This document shows positions 17,641 through 25,370 of a stretch of DNA of 64,000 nucleotides, one piece after another. Positions within the stretch are counted from its first letter, which is position 1, and each line of letters starts with the position of its first letter. The notes beneath the pieces are model-generated. The model was given only the letters and a program-made list of their open reading frames with translations, ran no database searches and had not been told where the DNA came from. Both the position numbers and the translations under genes were made by a program. The DNA is from Pedobacter sp. L105. Lineage in GTDB: Bacteria > Bacteroidota > Bacteroidia > Sphingobacteriales > Sphingobacteriaceae. The stretch spans positions 318,199-382,198 of the forward strand of contig NZ_LMUP01000007.1 of assembly GCF_009765875.1 (NCBI RefSeq). Reading direction: 5' to 3'.

Positions 17641-18826
17641 CAGTTAATCCTTGCCATTGCTGGCCAATTGAAATGTATGTACTGTACCCATACCAGGCTA
17701 AAGCTAATGCCGTAACCTTGTCATCATGGTTACCCTGTCCAGGCTGATTACCAAAGGTTACATTAGTATCATTATATTTCATTTCGTAGATGAACATTTC
17801 ATCAGCTACTTCTTGTGTGTATTTAACAGCACCAGATTCAACTGCTTGGATGAACGTGTATATTAAATTAGGTTTAGATTTAGCTGTAAATAAATATGGA
17901 ATAACATAATGACCATTGTTTTCAAGTGTCTCTGTTACTGATACACCACTACCAGTAGCATCAACAACTTTTAATACATTACTATCTAATTCATTTAATT
18001 TACTTGATTGTTCGGTATAGTTATTCTGTATCTTCCAGGATGTTATATGGCTCATTACAGCCTCACTGTTGATACCAATGGCTACAGTATAATCATTCTT
18101 ACCATTACTGATATCAATGCCATAACATACACTCTTATCAGTTGATAATCCTGGTACAATATTTTTTACAATATCTTCATACTTAAATGGGTTACTAGCA
18201 TTGGCTGTAAACTCAGCTAAGAACTCTTGTCTAAATAATACATCAGGCATATCTAACCTGGATTCTTCAATCTTCTCAACTGGATAAAATGGGTTATCAT
18301 ATGTGGTAAAATGGAATGCTGATGTATCCTGTAGATTACCATCTTTAGCATTGTTATAAAGCTTTGTAAAGTAGTTATTACCCTTTGGTGTGCCAATGAA
18401 CCAACAGCCACCCATTAACAGAGGACGTATAACACCATTAAATGCATACTCTAAATCATCTATATCACCAGCTTCATCTATGATAGCAAACTGATATTCT
18501 CTACCACGTATTTTCTCTATGGCCATACCAGAAAAGAACTTACATGAACCACCGTTTTTTAATTTGATTGTTAACTCAGATTTGTTAATACCAGATATTA
18601 ATGTCTCATTAAAGAATGCAACAAAATCGGTGAAGAATGTTTTAGCTAAATCATATTCTGGTGTTAAGTACATTGTGTGTTGTCCTCTTAACATGCAGTC
18701 CATTAGCTTCATCATTGATACTAATGTTTTACCAAATCTTCTACCAGCAACAATTACTTTATACTTGCTTTTATCCTGGATGATTTCTAGCTGCTTTGGA
18801 TGTGGAGTGTTAAATAATATATTCAT
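17633..18826 (-). CDS. terminase large subunit
   Basis: This 397-aa protein contains the ATPase Walker A VAGRRFGKT (about residues 31-38) and the Walker B FAIIDEAGD near residue 115. A coupling motif resembles GTPKGNNYF. A C-terminal RNase H-like nuclease has acidic positions in CYGIDISNGKND (about residue 230) and near DDKVTALALAW. Terminase cuts concatemeric phage DNA and drives it into the prohead. It overlaps the chaperone gene by 8 bases and the small-subunit candidate by one base. Length is slightly short for the family but all motifs are present. Confidence 0.88.
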   Translation of the reverse strand: MNILFNTPHPKQLEIIQDKSKYKVIVAGRRFGKTLVSMMKLMDCMLRGQHTMYLTPEYDLAKTFFTDFVAFFNETLISGINKSELTIKLKNGGSCKFFSGMAIEKIRGREYQFAIIDEAGDIDDLEYAFNGVIRPLLMGGCWFIGTPKGNNYFTKLYNNAKDGNLQDTSAFHFTTYDNPFYPVEKIEESRLDMPDVLFRQEFLAEFTANASNPFKYEDIVKNIVPGLSTDKSVCYGIDISNGKNDYTVAIGINSEAVMSHITSWKIQNNYTEQSSKLNELDSNVLKVVDATGSGVSVTETLENNGHYVIPYLFTAKSKPNLIYTFIQAVESGAVKYTQEVADEMFIYEMKYNDTNVTFGNQPGQGNHDDKVTALALAWYGYSTYISIGQQWQGLTVV

Positions 18827-19152
18827 TAGATAACCTCCCCCTCAATATCTACTGCATCACCTGGATTGAATAAAGGATTCTTGTATTCAAATGTTATCTG
18901 TACTGCACCACTGTTTTCATTCTCATTCTTGTTAGCAGATAACTTTGGTTTAATGTAGTTCATTAAATCAGTGTACAGTTGTAATCTACGTTGTGGGCTT
19001 ACCTTATCAATGTCATCTAACAATGTTGATTCAAGATGATTCATCACTAATGCTAGTGCATCCTGGATAACCTTAGTATTTTTATTAATTGCGCCTTTAG
19101 GTCTACCATTTGGATTTAAAACCTGGCCTTTTTGTATTACTGTTTTTGCCAT
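18826..19152 (-). CDS. putative terminase small subunit (DUF5681-like)
   Basis: The ATG at 19152 gives MAKTVIQKGQVLNPNGRPKG; a TTG at 19170 would add six residues and is less likely. The N-terminal basic NPNGRPKGAINKNTK motif is characteristic of DUF5681-type small phage proteins found directly before large terminases, followed by helices (ALALVMNHLESTLLDD). It overlaps terL by one base. DNA recognition for packaging is inferred from position. Confidence 0.55.
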   Translation of the reverse strand: MAKTVIQKGQVLNPNGRPKGAINKNTKVIQDALALVMNHLESTLLDDIDKVSPQRRLQLYTDLMNYIKPKLSANKNENENSGAVQITFEYKNPLFNPGDAVDIEGEVI

Positions 19153-19639
19153 TCTTTTCTTTAAATCCAATTATTTTAATGGATTTATGAAGTGGTATTG
19201 AATGACCTGTCTTTAAAGCAGTGTAAACATTGTTTTAATACAGTTTTTAAAGATTATACAAAGAAATTTAAAAGAATTTTTAAAATAAATGCAAAAATAT
19301 TTTGTTTTAAACCAAAATTTAAATTAGTTGGAAAAATTTATTTTGTTATATCAGGAAATTTTTTGATTTTTGTATATAACTAAATCAGACTTTAAGACAA
19401 TTTCATGAAGAAAATCAGAGATTCAAATAACACATGATGTTGTTATTGGCTATTTAAATAACTAACATAATATATATCATGTAAGAGTATAGAACCTGGA
19501 AGGAAGACGAATGAATTAAAGTTCTGCACTAACTCATACAAGACGAGAAAAAGTTCCTAATGGCTTTTAAAATTCTTAGATTCTATTTACCATTGCCAAC
19601 ATAATATATATACATAAACAATCATTTAATAAAACATCT
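19153..19639. other. gene-free segment upstream of the virion module
   Basis: This 0.49-kb AT-rich stretch lies before the terminase genes. It holds a CAATAC box (19195-19200, minus strand) 42 bases before the small-terminase start, and a 14-bp direct repeat (AACATAATATATAT at 19464 and 19598) bracketing about 120 bp that is less AT-rich. The plus-strand frame at 19192-19383 is Lys/Phe-rich, begins with GTG and looks spurious. Late promoter or small RNA content is possible but not shown. Confidence 0.35.
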
Positions 19640-19825
19640 ATGGAAATTTTATCTTTCTTACGCAGTTCAATCGGTAATATTATAGGTGGTTTATTTTTAA
19701 TCGGTGGTATATATTTTACATATTATCTAAACAAAAAAGACAATAAACTTCTATCAGAGGAAGTTGAAGAAACAGTTAATGCTGATGGTTCACGACATAA
19801 AAAAGAAAAAAGAATATTTAAATAA
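19640..19825 (+). CDS. small membrane protein, 61 aa
   Basis: There is one predicted membrane helix (residues 11-29, GNIIGGLFLIGGIYFTYYL) followed by a charged tail (EEVEETVNADGSRHKKEKR). It converges with the 310-aa gene and overlaps its end by 8 bases. Family unknown. A phage-encoded membrane protein of this size could be an exclusion or holin-like factor, but only the membrane topology is visible. Confidence 0.5.
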   Translation: MEILSFLRSSIGNIIGGLFLIGGIYFTYYLNKKDNKLLSEEVEETVNADGSRHKKEKRIFK

Positions 19826-20750
19826 TTTCGTATTTTTCACTTCTTAAAAATATGTTATTATATTGTATGACATTCTTTGAAACTTCATCAAGTGCATCAA
19901 ATGTACTTTTCACTTCTGGATTTACTTTTATATAATCTGCTATAAAAACACTTACTAATTTAAAGGCAACATCTAAGGTAAACAGCGAAAGCTTAAAAAA
20001 ATCTGGATTTTTTGCTTCAAACATATTACCAAATGCCTTAACCCCAATATATGATGGGTGGGCATGCAAAGATAAATGAGTGTAAAACAATCCCATAGGA
20101 TATTTAGAAATACCTGCGTTATTTACTAATTCTTGGAAGCCATTTAAAACTTTAACTTTGCCATCCGTAAAGAACACACTGTAACTATTTTTCTTTATTA
20201 CAGTTTCGATTTTCTGCTGGTCTATTAAAGACAAAGATTTGTATAATTCTGTATCTCGAATATCACTTATATATTTAATTATAATATCATTTTCAGATTT
20301 CGTTTTAGCTTCCGATTCTGGTGTTTTATTAAAAACAGCAAATCTTTGTCGAAACTTTAATCCAGCAATAACCCACAAAACATGTAAAACACCTCTTTCA
20401 TCCTTACTTTGCGGATTCACAAAAACAGTATTAAACATACCAATTGATTCATAAAGCCCCCTTACAGCTGTGGTAACTAAAGTTTGGTCAATAACTTTAT
20501 GTAACGGCACTCCATCTTCAGAGACATATTCAATTGTTTCAATAGTTTTTTCCAAAGTAGCAACTTTGGTAAATATCATTTGTAATATTAAAACCATATC
20601 CCTTCTAATACTATAATCATATTCTCTTGCTCCATGATTTTGTGTAGCCTTAAATAAAAAGTTTTTAAAAATTCCAAACAAATTATTTACGTCTTCCTGA
20701 TTTTTAGGAAATGTTAACCTATCAAAAATTAGCTGTTCATCTTCGTTCAT
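19818..20750 (-). CDS. hypothetical helical protein, 310 aa
   Basis: This is a soluble, mostly alpha-helical protein. The segment YTHLSLHAHPSYIGVKAFGN (about residues 225-245), with clustered His, recalls a group of bacterial proteins of the DUF5677 kind, but I am not sure of the family. It stands alone between divergent small genes and has its own upstream region (20751-20892). Single genes like this between phage modules are often accessory or defence genes, which is inference. The plus-strand frame at 20239-20454 is a shadow. Confidence 0.65.
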   Translation of the reverse strand: MNEDEQLIFDRLTFPKNQEDVNNLFGIFKNFLFKATQNHGAREYDYSIRRDMVLILQMIFTKVATLEKTIETIEYVSEDGVPLHKVIDQTLVTTAVRGLYESIGMFNTVFVNPQSKDERGVLHVLWVIAGLKFRQRFAVFNKTPESEAKTKSENDIIIKYISDIRDTELYKSLSLIDQQKIETVIKKNSYSVFFTDGKVKVLNGFQELVNNAGISKYPMGLFYTHLSLHAHPSYIGVKAFGNMFEAKNPDFFKLSLFTLDVAFKLVSVFIADYIKVNPEVKSTFDALDEVSKNVIQYNNIFLRSEKYEII

Positions 20751-20892
20751 CCTTTAACATTTGATTAAATAAAAAATAAATTTAAAAATATTAATTCATT
20801 GTCATTCAAAAACCTTTGTTTATATTAGATAACTTGCGCAAGTAAAATTCGATAAATCTTATCGATAATTAATTACTCAAATATTTTGAATT

Positions 20893-21126
20893 ATGAATCA
20901 AAAACATTATGAAGGTGTTTATCGCAATGATGAACTTCATTTTAGAATTATTGACCTGGTTGATGAAGGTAGACTTGATAAAAATACAGCAGGTTATGGT
21001 GCATCCCAAATTGTTATTAATAAGGGATATGATTACTTAACAGAGGCTCAAAAATATGCATATGACAATTATGTATCTCCATTAATTGAAAATATGGAGA
21101 TTGTAGAAACCCTAGAAAAAATGTAA
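20893..21126 (+). CDS. hypothetical protein, 77 aa
   Basis: This small acidic protein with a good A/T-rich leader begins MNQKHYEGVYRNDELHFR. No recognised domain. It is divergent from the 310-aa gene and ends 12 bases before a 16-bp inverted repeat that probably terminates both converging units. Confidence 0.55.
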   Translation: MNQKHYEGVYRNDELHFRIIDLVDEGRLDKNTAGYGASQIVINKGYDYLTEAQKYAYDNYVSPLIENMEIVETLEKM

Positions 21127-21137
21127 ATTTTTGTAGG

Positions 21138-21183
21138 TTATATTCATCATTATAGGCTTTTATAACCATAATGATGAATATAA
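21138..21183. terminator. 16-bp perfect inverted repeat between converging genes
   Basis: Arms 21138-21153 and 21168-21183 are perfectly complementary with a 14-nt spacer. The repeat lies between the plus-strand stop at 21126 and the minus-strand frame ending at 21196, so a bidirectional terminator is likely although the stem is AT-rich. Confidence 0.5.
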
Positions 21184-21195
21184 TTTACTTTAGTA

Positions 21196-21327
21196 TTATT
21201 TTGTTAAGGTATAACCTATAGATTCCAACCAGGTAAAAAACTCTCTGATTGAACCACCTATTAAAATAGCTCCACCACGTTTAGTTTCCTTACACCATTA
21301 GCTGTATAATTCTTCTATAGTTGCCAT
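21196..21327 (-). pseudogene. 44-codon phage frame interrupted by one TAA
   Basis: The ATG at 21327 overlaps the stop of the upstream gene as TAATG, the same coupling used by the neighbouring pair. After MATIEELYS there is a TAA (21298-21300), yet the frame continues as protein-like WCKETKRGGAILIGGSIREF and ends at 21196. It could be a nonsense-mutated small gene, a very short 9-aa peptide, or a sequencing error. Confidence 0.4.
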
Positions 21328-21665
21328 TATTTTTTCTTTGTTTTTAGTTTAATCGGTTCATCTTGTGTATCAGGTATCATTTGTAAATTAACCTGGGTTA
21401 CAGGCTCAACAGATGCTTTCAACTGTTGATAATAAATTGATTCAATCCAGGGTAAAAAGGATATATTAATTTCATTTAACACACAATCGCCACAACTCCA
21501 TAATACATCATTGCTTTTTGTATGGCCTCGTCTGCCTCGTTCATCCTGGATAGCTTTTAACTTCATTTTGTAGTCATGTGTAATCGTTCCTGTCTTTTTA
21601 TTTACAATATCATACGTCTCTTTTTTAATGCTTTCTACAGCATTAACTAATGCTATATCTGTCAT
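21327..21665 (-). CDS. phage hypothetical protein, 112 aa
   Basis: The N-terminal half is basic and helical (KKTGTITHDYKMKLKAIQDE), a CGDC motif follows near residue 58, and the Lys-rich C-terminus is KLKTKKK. It overlaps its upstream neighbour by one base (TAATG). It belongs to a run of tiny coupled genes (22,266 to 21,196). A single CxxC is not enough to call a zinc site. Confidence 0.55.
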   Translation of the reverse strand: MTDIALVNAVESIKKETYDIVNKKTGTITHDYKMKLKAIQDERGRRGHTKSNDVLWSCGDCVLNEINISFLPWIESIYYQQLKASVEPVTQVNLQMIPDTQDEPIKLKTKKK

Positions 21666-22006
21666 TATGCTACGGTTTGAAGGGTTACGCTATAACCAGC
21701 AGCAGTAAAATAATCAACTACCTTTTGGTAAATATCATCATCTGTTAAAGTACTAGCATCCTGGATGTAAACAGATGTTGGAAAAATAGTAGTACTAGCA
21801 ATTTGGAATGGCTGTTCACCAGCAACATAATCAACCTCTGATTTATAAATTGAAAAGTTAATATTAGCTGATTGTGTGGTACCTGATGTAGGTAAAACTG
21901 TAACGTTTTTATTTACTGAATAATTTGTGATGTATGCAACTGCTTCATCAGTTGTAAATCCTGATACAGATTTAAGTGTTTGGTTAAATTGGATATAATT
22001 AGTCAT
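21665..22006 (-). CDS. phage hypothetical protein, 113 aa
   Basis: This beta/alpha protein is rich in Thr, Val and Tyr, starting MTNYIQFNQTLKSVSGFTTD. It is coupled at both ends (8-base overlap upstream, TAATG downstream). No domain recognised. Composition resembles virion-associated proteins more than DNA-binding ones. Confidence 0.55.
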   Translation of the reverse strand: MTNYIQFNQTLKSVSGFTTDEAVAYITNYSVNKNVTVLPTSGTTQSANINFSIYKSEVDYVAGEQPFQIASTTIFPTSVYIQDASTLTDDDIYQKVVDYFTAAGYSVTLQTVA

Positions 22007-22163
22007 TTTTTTCTGTTGTTTTAGTTTGTTCTTGTATAAAATTTACGAGTACTTGTAATGCTCTATCTAAGGCTTGCCCGTCTAATCTATTTAATAGTAA
22101 TTCACCTGTTGCATGGTAAATTACCTGCAAAGCTTGCTGTGGTGTTAATTCTTTTTGTTCCAT
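21999..22163 (-). CDS. small helical phage protein, 54 aa
   Basis: This short frame has a protein-like sequence, MEQKELTPQQALQVIYHATG ... VLVNFIQEQT, predicted as two helices. Its stop overlaps the next ATG by 8 bases (ATGACTAA), a coupling that supports it being translated. Confidence 0.55.
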   Translation of the reverse strand: MEQKELTPQQALQVIYHATGELLLNRLDGQALDRALQVLVNFIQEQTKTTEKND

Positions 22164-22167
22164 ATAG

Positions 22168-22266
22168 TTATTTTTTCAAAAGTGCATATACACCTATAAT
22201 TGCACCTAATCCTAAACATTGAAGTATTATTGATGGTGCTTTAGTTGTCAGTTTTTCTCGTTCCAT
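22168..22266 (-). CDS. tiny membrane protein, 32 aa
   Basis: MEREKLTTKAPSIILQCLGL is followed by a hydrophobic stretch (GAIIGVYALL) and KK: one membrane helix. It overlaps the sigma-like gene by 19 bases and ends 4 bases before the 54-aa gene, so it fits the coupled run. Confidence 0.45.
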   Translation of the reverse strand: MEREKLTTKAPSIILQCLGLGAIIGVYALLKK

Positions 22267-22979
22267 TCTTTTTTATCTTTGTTTCTGTTATTTTTTACTG
22301 GTGGTGGATTAATTAATTCGTCTATCTCCTGGTTACTTTTGAATTTTCTTTCTCTCTTATTGAATTGATAATCTTCTGTATATTCATTCACCAAGGTTTT
22401 TATTTTAATCTTTAGTGCTTCAACCTGCTGCTTAATAATGCTTGTATATCTACCCTTTGTTTTCTTCTTGTCAACCAGGAGATTTAATATTTCAATTTCT
22501 TCTGCATCCAAGTATTGCAACAGATATTCAAAAATCTTATTTTGTGTATAAGGATTATCATCAAGGTTTGCAGGATTGAAATAATTTTCGTCTTCTGGTG
22601 ATTGTGTTAAAACATTGGTAGGACTGATAGAGGCACCGCAATGCAGTGATGAAGCATGATATATACTTTGTACTTCGCAACCTTTAGGATTAGCATTACT
22701 AAGTTTTATACAGGCATTCTTGCACATATTCATGATGTAACCTTCAAATTTCTGCTTCTGCACTACATTGTATAAATATTCAATCTTTTCAGCTGGCATC
22801 CTGGATAATTCCAGGAATGTCCTGGATATACAATCTTCAATTATTCGAGTATGCCTGGATACTCCGCAACGATTTAATAATGCATCAATCTTGTCCTTCA
22901 GTTTTACACTATTCCAATATTTTAAAATAATTTCATCCCTGGTCAACACCATGTGTTGCACTGGTATTCTTTTTCCCAA
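22248..22979 (-). CDS. putative sigma-factor-like phage protein
   Basis: This 243-aa basic helical protein has an N-terminal region (LTRDEIILKYWNSVKLKDKI, then EDCISRTFLEL and KFEGYIMNMCKNACIKL) that resembles sigma-70 region 2 of small phage/ECF-like factors. A later helical part (DAEEIEILNLLVDK) could stand for region 4, but no clear helix-turn-helix is visible. If real, it could direct transcription of the virion module. The call is tentative. Confidence 0.45.
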   Translation of the reverse strand: MGKRIPVQHMVLTRDEIILKYWNSVKLKDKIDALLNRCGVSRHTRIIEDCISRTFLELSRMPAEKIEYLYNVVQKQKFEGYIMNMCKNACIKLSNANPKGCEVQSIYHASSLHCGASISPTNVLTQSPEDENYFNPANLDDNPYTQNKIFEYLLQYLDAEEIEILNLLVDKKKTKGRYTSIIKQQVEALKIKIKTLVNEYTEDYQFNKRERKFKSNQEIDELINPPPVKNNRNKDKKEWNEKN

Positions 22980-23444
22980 TTATGTTATCTCTTTACATTT
23001 ATTTTTAAATACTTCTTGACCTACAAGGGCACAACATGTACTATTTTTATCACCGCCAAATACAGTGCGTAAAGCATTTACTTTTTGCCTCTCTGTAATG
23101 TATTCTTTTAGTTTATCTGTTTTAATGCTGTAATAATAATTGGAAGGAGGAATACTATAAACAATGTAATCAGCAGTAGTTGCAGATAGTCCAGAATTTT
23201 CTTTAAATCCATTAATTACTTTATATAATTCTATGGCAACATTACCAGTTTTCTGTGCAGCGTTATCTAACTTAATTTCAAATGTTACTGGTTTGCTATC
23301 AGCCTTGGTAGCTATTAAATCGTAACCAGAAAATGTACCTAATGACTGTGTACTGCTAACAGTGTAACCAAAGGTTTTTAGTTTATCAGCAAAGCTATTT
23401 TCAACCTGTTGTGACTGTTGTAAATCGGTTTTAAATGTTGACAA
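22980..23444 (-). CDS. PD-(D/E)XK-like nuclease
   Basis: In this 154-aa protein, the core shows GYDLIATKADSKPVTFEIKL (about residues 45-65), i.e. D followed after about 12 residues by ExK, the active-site layout of the PD-(D/E)XK superfamily. A helix precedes it and a Gln/Glu helix follows. Phages use such small nucleases as resolvases or repair enzymes. It appears to start with TTG at 23444, since no in-frame ATG exists before a stop. It abuts the sigma-like gene. Confidence 0.6.
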   Translation of the reverse strand: MSTFKTDLQQSQQVENSFADKLKTFGYTVSSTQSLGTFSGYDLIATKADSKPVTFEIKLDNAAQKTGNVAIELYKVINGFKENSGLSATTADYIVYSIPPSNYYYSIKTDKLKEYITERQKVNALRTVFGGDKNSTCCALVGQEVFKNKCKEIT

Positions 23445-23626
23445 TGTTAGACGTTCCAGGCAAATCAGTAATGCCCGTGGCTATCTTATTTTTTTTTCTC
23501 TTATTCATATAATTATAAATAGTCTCTTCCTAATTAAAGTGACTGTTTATATTAAAATAGTTGAAAATATATTTTTTGTAAAGACTTGAATTTTTCTAAA
23601 AATAGATTATAGAAAAATTAGGGCAT

Positions 23627-23658
23627 AAAAAAACCCCTGGCTTTTTGAATACCAGGGG
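23627..23658 (-). terminator. strong terminator after coiled-coil gene
   Basis: CCCCTGG (23652-23658 complement) pairs with CCAGGGG (23634-23640 complement) around an 11-nt loop. Seven U's follow in minus-strand RNA (23627-23633). It lies 22 bases past the stop at 23680. Confidence 0.8.
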
Positions 23659-23679
23659 GGGGATTAAAATTGGAATTTC

Positions 23680-24435
23680 CTATTTATCTAATTTTATTTT
23701 TTGTCTTAAACAAAACATTTCATGTGATAGTTTATCACAATGAATCTCGAGTTCGTCTAATTTTTTATTTAGAGCGGGGGAAAAAGTTACACTTTTTTTA
23801 AGAGTTAAATATTGGGAATATTCAGATTCATATTTTTCTGTTAATTCTCTTAATTGCTGTCTATCAGATTTAACAGGTTCTTCATGCCTAACAGAACTCA
23901 TATTAGGTATAACAAATGCACTTAATTTTTCAATGGTTTTCAATCTGTCAGCTGCATTAAGAGACGCAATATCATCTTTAAATTGTCCTTCCAGATATGT
24001 ATTTACTATTGTTTTTAAATCAGATTTAACAGGTTCATCTAATAATACCTTTTTACCACTAGCACCTGTGTATGTTCTCTCCAAATCCTTTGAATTAACA
24101 TAAGCTTTTACTTGTTTAATTTCACTATTTTTATTAGCTAATTCATCTTCCAACTGTTTAATTCTCTCATTCTTAATTTTAATCTCAGATTGCATTTCTT
24201 TATATTTAGTTTCGCCATAATTTACCAAAGCTTGTAAATCTTTTGATTCTTTCTTAAGTAGATTAATTTCCGCATCTGACACGTTAAAATCCCTATTTAC
24301 AAAATCCATCCAATGTGATAGGTCTGTAAGTTTACGATAAACTTCAATTGGATTTGCTTCAGATGAATACATTTTTATTAATTCATCAACTGTTTTACTT
24401 AGTGTTTTAAGGTAACTATTATTTATTGTTTCCAT
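23680..24435 (-). CDS. phage coiled-coil protein, 251 aa
   Basis: Residues 55-110 form a coiled coil (KYKEMQSEIKIKNERIKQLE) and the C-terminal third is also helical (KKLDELEIHCDKLSHEMF). Two copies of EPVKSD (about residues 133 and 190) are encoded by near-identical DNA, a small internal duplication. It lies last in a three-gene minus-strand operon that ends in a strong terminator. Function unknown. Confidence 0.6.
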   Translation of the reverse strand: METINNSYLKTLSKTVDELIKMYSSEANPIEVYRKLTDLSHWMDFVNRDFNVSDAEINLLKKESKDLQALVNYGETKYKEMQSEIKIKNERIKQLEDELANKNSEIKQVKAYVNSKDLERTYTGASGKKVLLDEPVKSDLKTIVNTYLEGQFKDDIASLNAADRLKTIEKLSAFVIPNMSSVRHEEPVKSDRQQLRELTEKYESEYSQYLTLKKSVTFSPALNKKLDELEIHCDKLSHEMFCLRQKIKLDK

Positions 24436-24436
24436 T

Positions 24437-24733
24437 TTATTCTTTTATTTTTTTTAGTTTATTTAGATGCTTAAAAACATCTACACATATATTATATTCT
24501 TCCATTTTGCTTAAGTAACGTAATGCTAAATCGAACCGCTTAATCAACCATTCTTTGGTAATCACTTTAACATTTATCATGAAGCTTTCAGCATCAATTG
24601 AAATGATATCTGTGGCAGTATAAAACGAAAATGTAATCATATTTTGTTTTTCGTCGCTGTCCTGTCGTTGTACTATATAATCAACATAGTCATCCAGTAT
24701 CATGTAATACTTATCCTTTGTTGTTTGATGCAT
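24437..24733 (-). CDS. phage hypothetical protein, 98 aa
   Basis: This protein has alternating helices and strands (MHQTTKDKYYMILDDYVDYI) and a basic C-terminus. It is one base from its upstream neighbour and one base from the coiled-coil gene, so it is co-transcribed. No domain recognised. Confidence 0.55.
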   Translation of the reverse strand: MHQTTKDKYYMILDDYVDYIVQRQDSDEKQNMITFSFYTATDIISIDAESFMINVKVITKEWLIKRFDLALRYLSKMEEYNICVDVFKHLNKLKKIKE

Positions 24734-25123
24734 TTATTTGATTAAAATAGTCCACATGTGCCTTTCAGTGAATGCATTATGAATTTGTTCATATTTATCT
24801 TTTAGAATTACCTTCAAATAATCCGCACCGTGTTTTAATTCACAACCTAAAACAGCTTCGCCACACACATCATCAAATACATATACATCATCTGTTGATT
24901 CTAATTCAACATTTTTAAAAAAAAGTGTACTATCTAGTTGAAAACCACTATAAAAACCGAAGTCCTTTGTTTGATTTTTATCTATACGTTGTTTATTTTC
25001 ATTAGTTTCAACAAGTTTATCAAACTTAAATATTACATCTGTCTGTAGTCTATATTCTTCATTTGAACCTTTGGTTCTAACCTTAATTGCATCTTTAATT
25101 ATAATCATATACTTATTTGTCAT
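24734..25123 (-). CDS. phage hypothetical protein, about 129 aa
   Basis: I chose the ATG at 25123 (MTNKYMIIIKDAIKVRTKGS); ATG at 25132 and an extension to 25159 are alternatives. The sequence is mixed alpha/beta with VYVFDDVCGEAVLGCELK in the middle. First gene of the three-gene operon, facing the early promoter region 25,160-25,370. Confidence 0.5.
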   Translation of the reverse strand: MTNKYMIIIKDAIKVRTKGSNEEYRLQTDVIFKFDKLVETNENKQRIDKNQTKDFGFYSGFQLDSTLFFKNVELESTDDVYVFDDVCGEAVLGCELKHGADYLKVILKDKYEQIHNAFTERHMWTILIK

Positions 25124-25370
25124 TTTTGGCATCAACCCACGCCCACATTGCAGCTGCAAAAACCAGCATTATTACGATTACTATTGTTGTAATATTTATT
25201 TGCTTTTATAAATCCAGTAGCAAGTGCTAAGGAGAGTCACTATTATTAATCCCATCATATATATAAATATCACGGACTTTTTAAAAGTGACTGATATAGT
25301 ATTAAAATAAACTATTTTTATTTTAATGTAAATAGTATTGGATTAAAATTTAGTTGTTATTTTTATCTTA

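Noticed and set aside
19192..19383. 63-aa plus-strand frame beginning with GTG
   Set aside because: Lys/Phe/Ile low-complexity composition, no ATG start, lies in the leader of the terminase genes.
25130..25190. Short hydrophobic peptide (MLVFAAAMWAWVDAKNDK) overlapping the start of the 129-aa gene
   Set aside because: Only 18 codons from its ATG, with a stop just upstream; not enough to call a gene.
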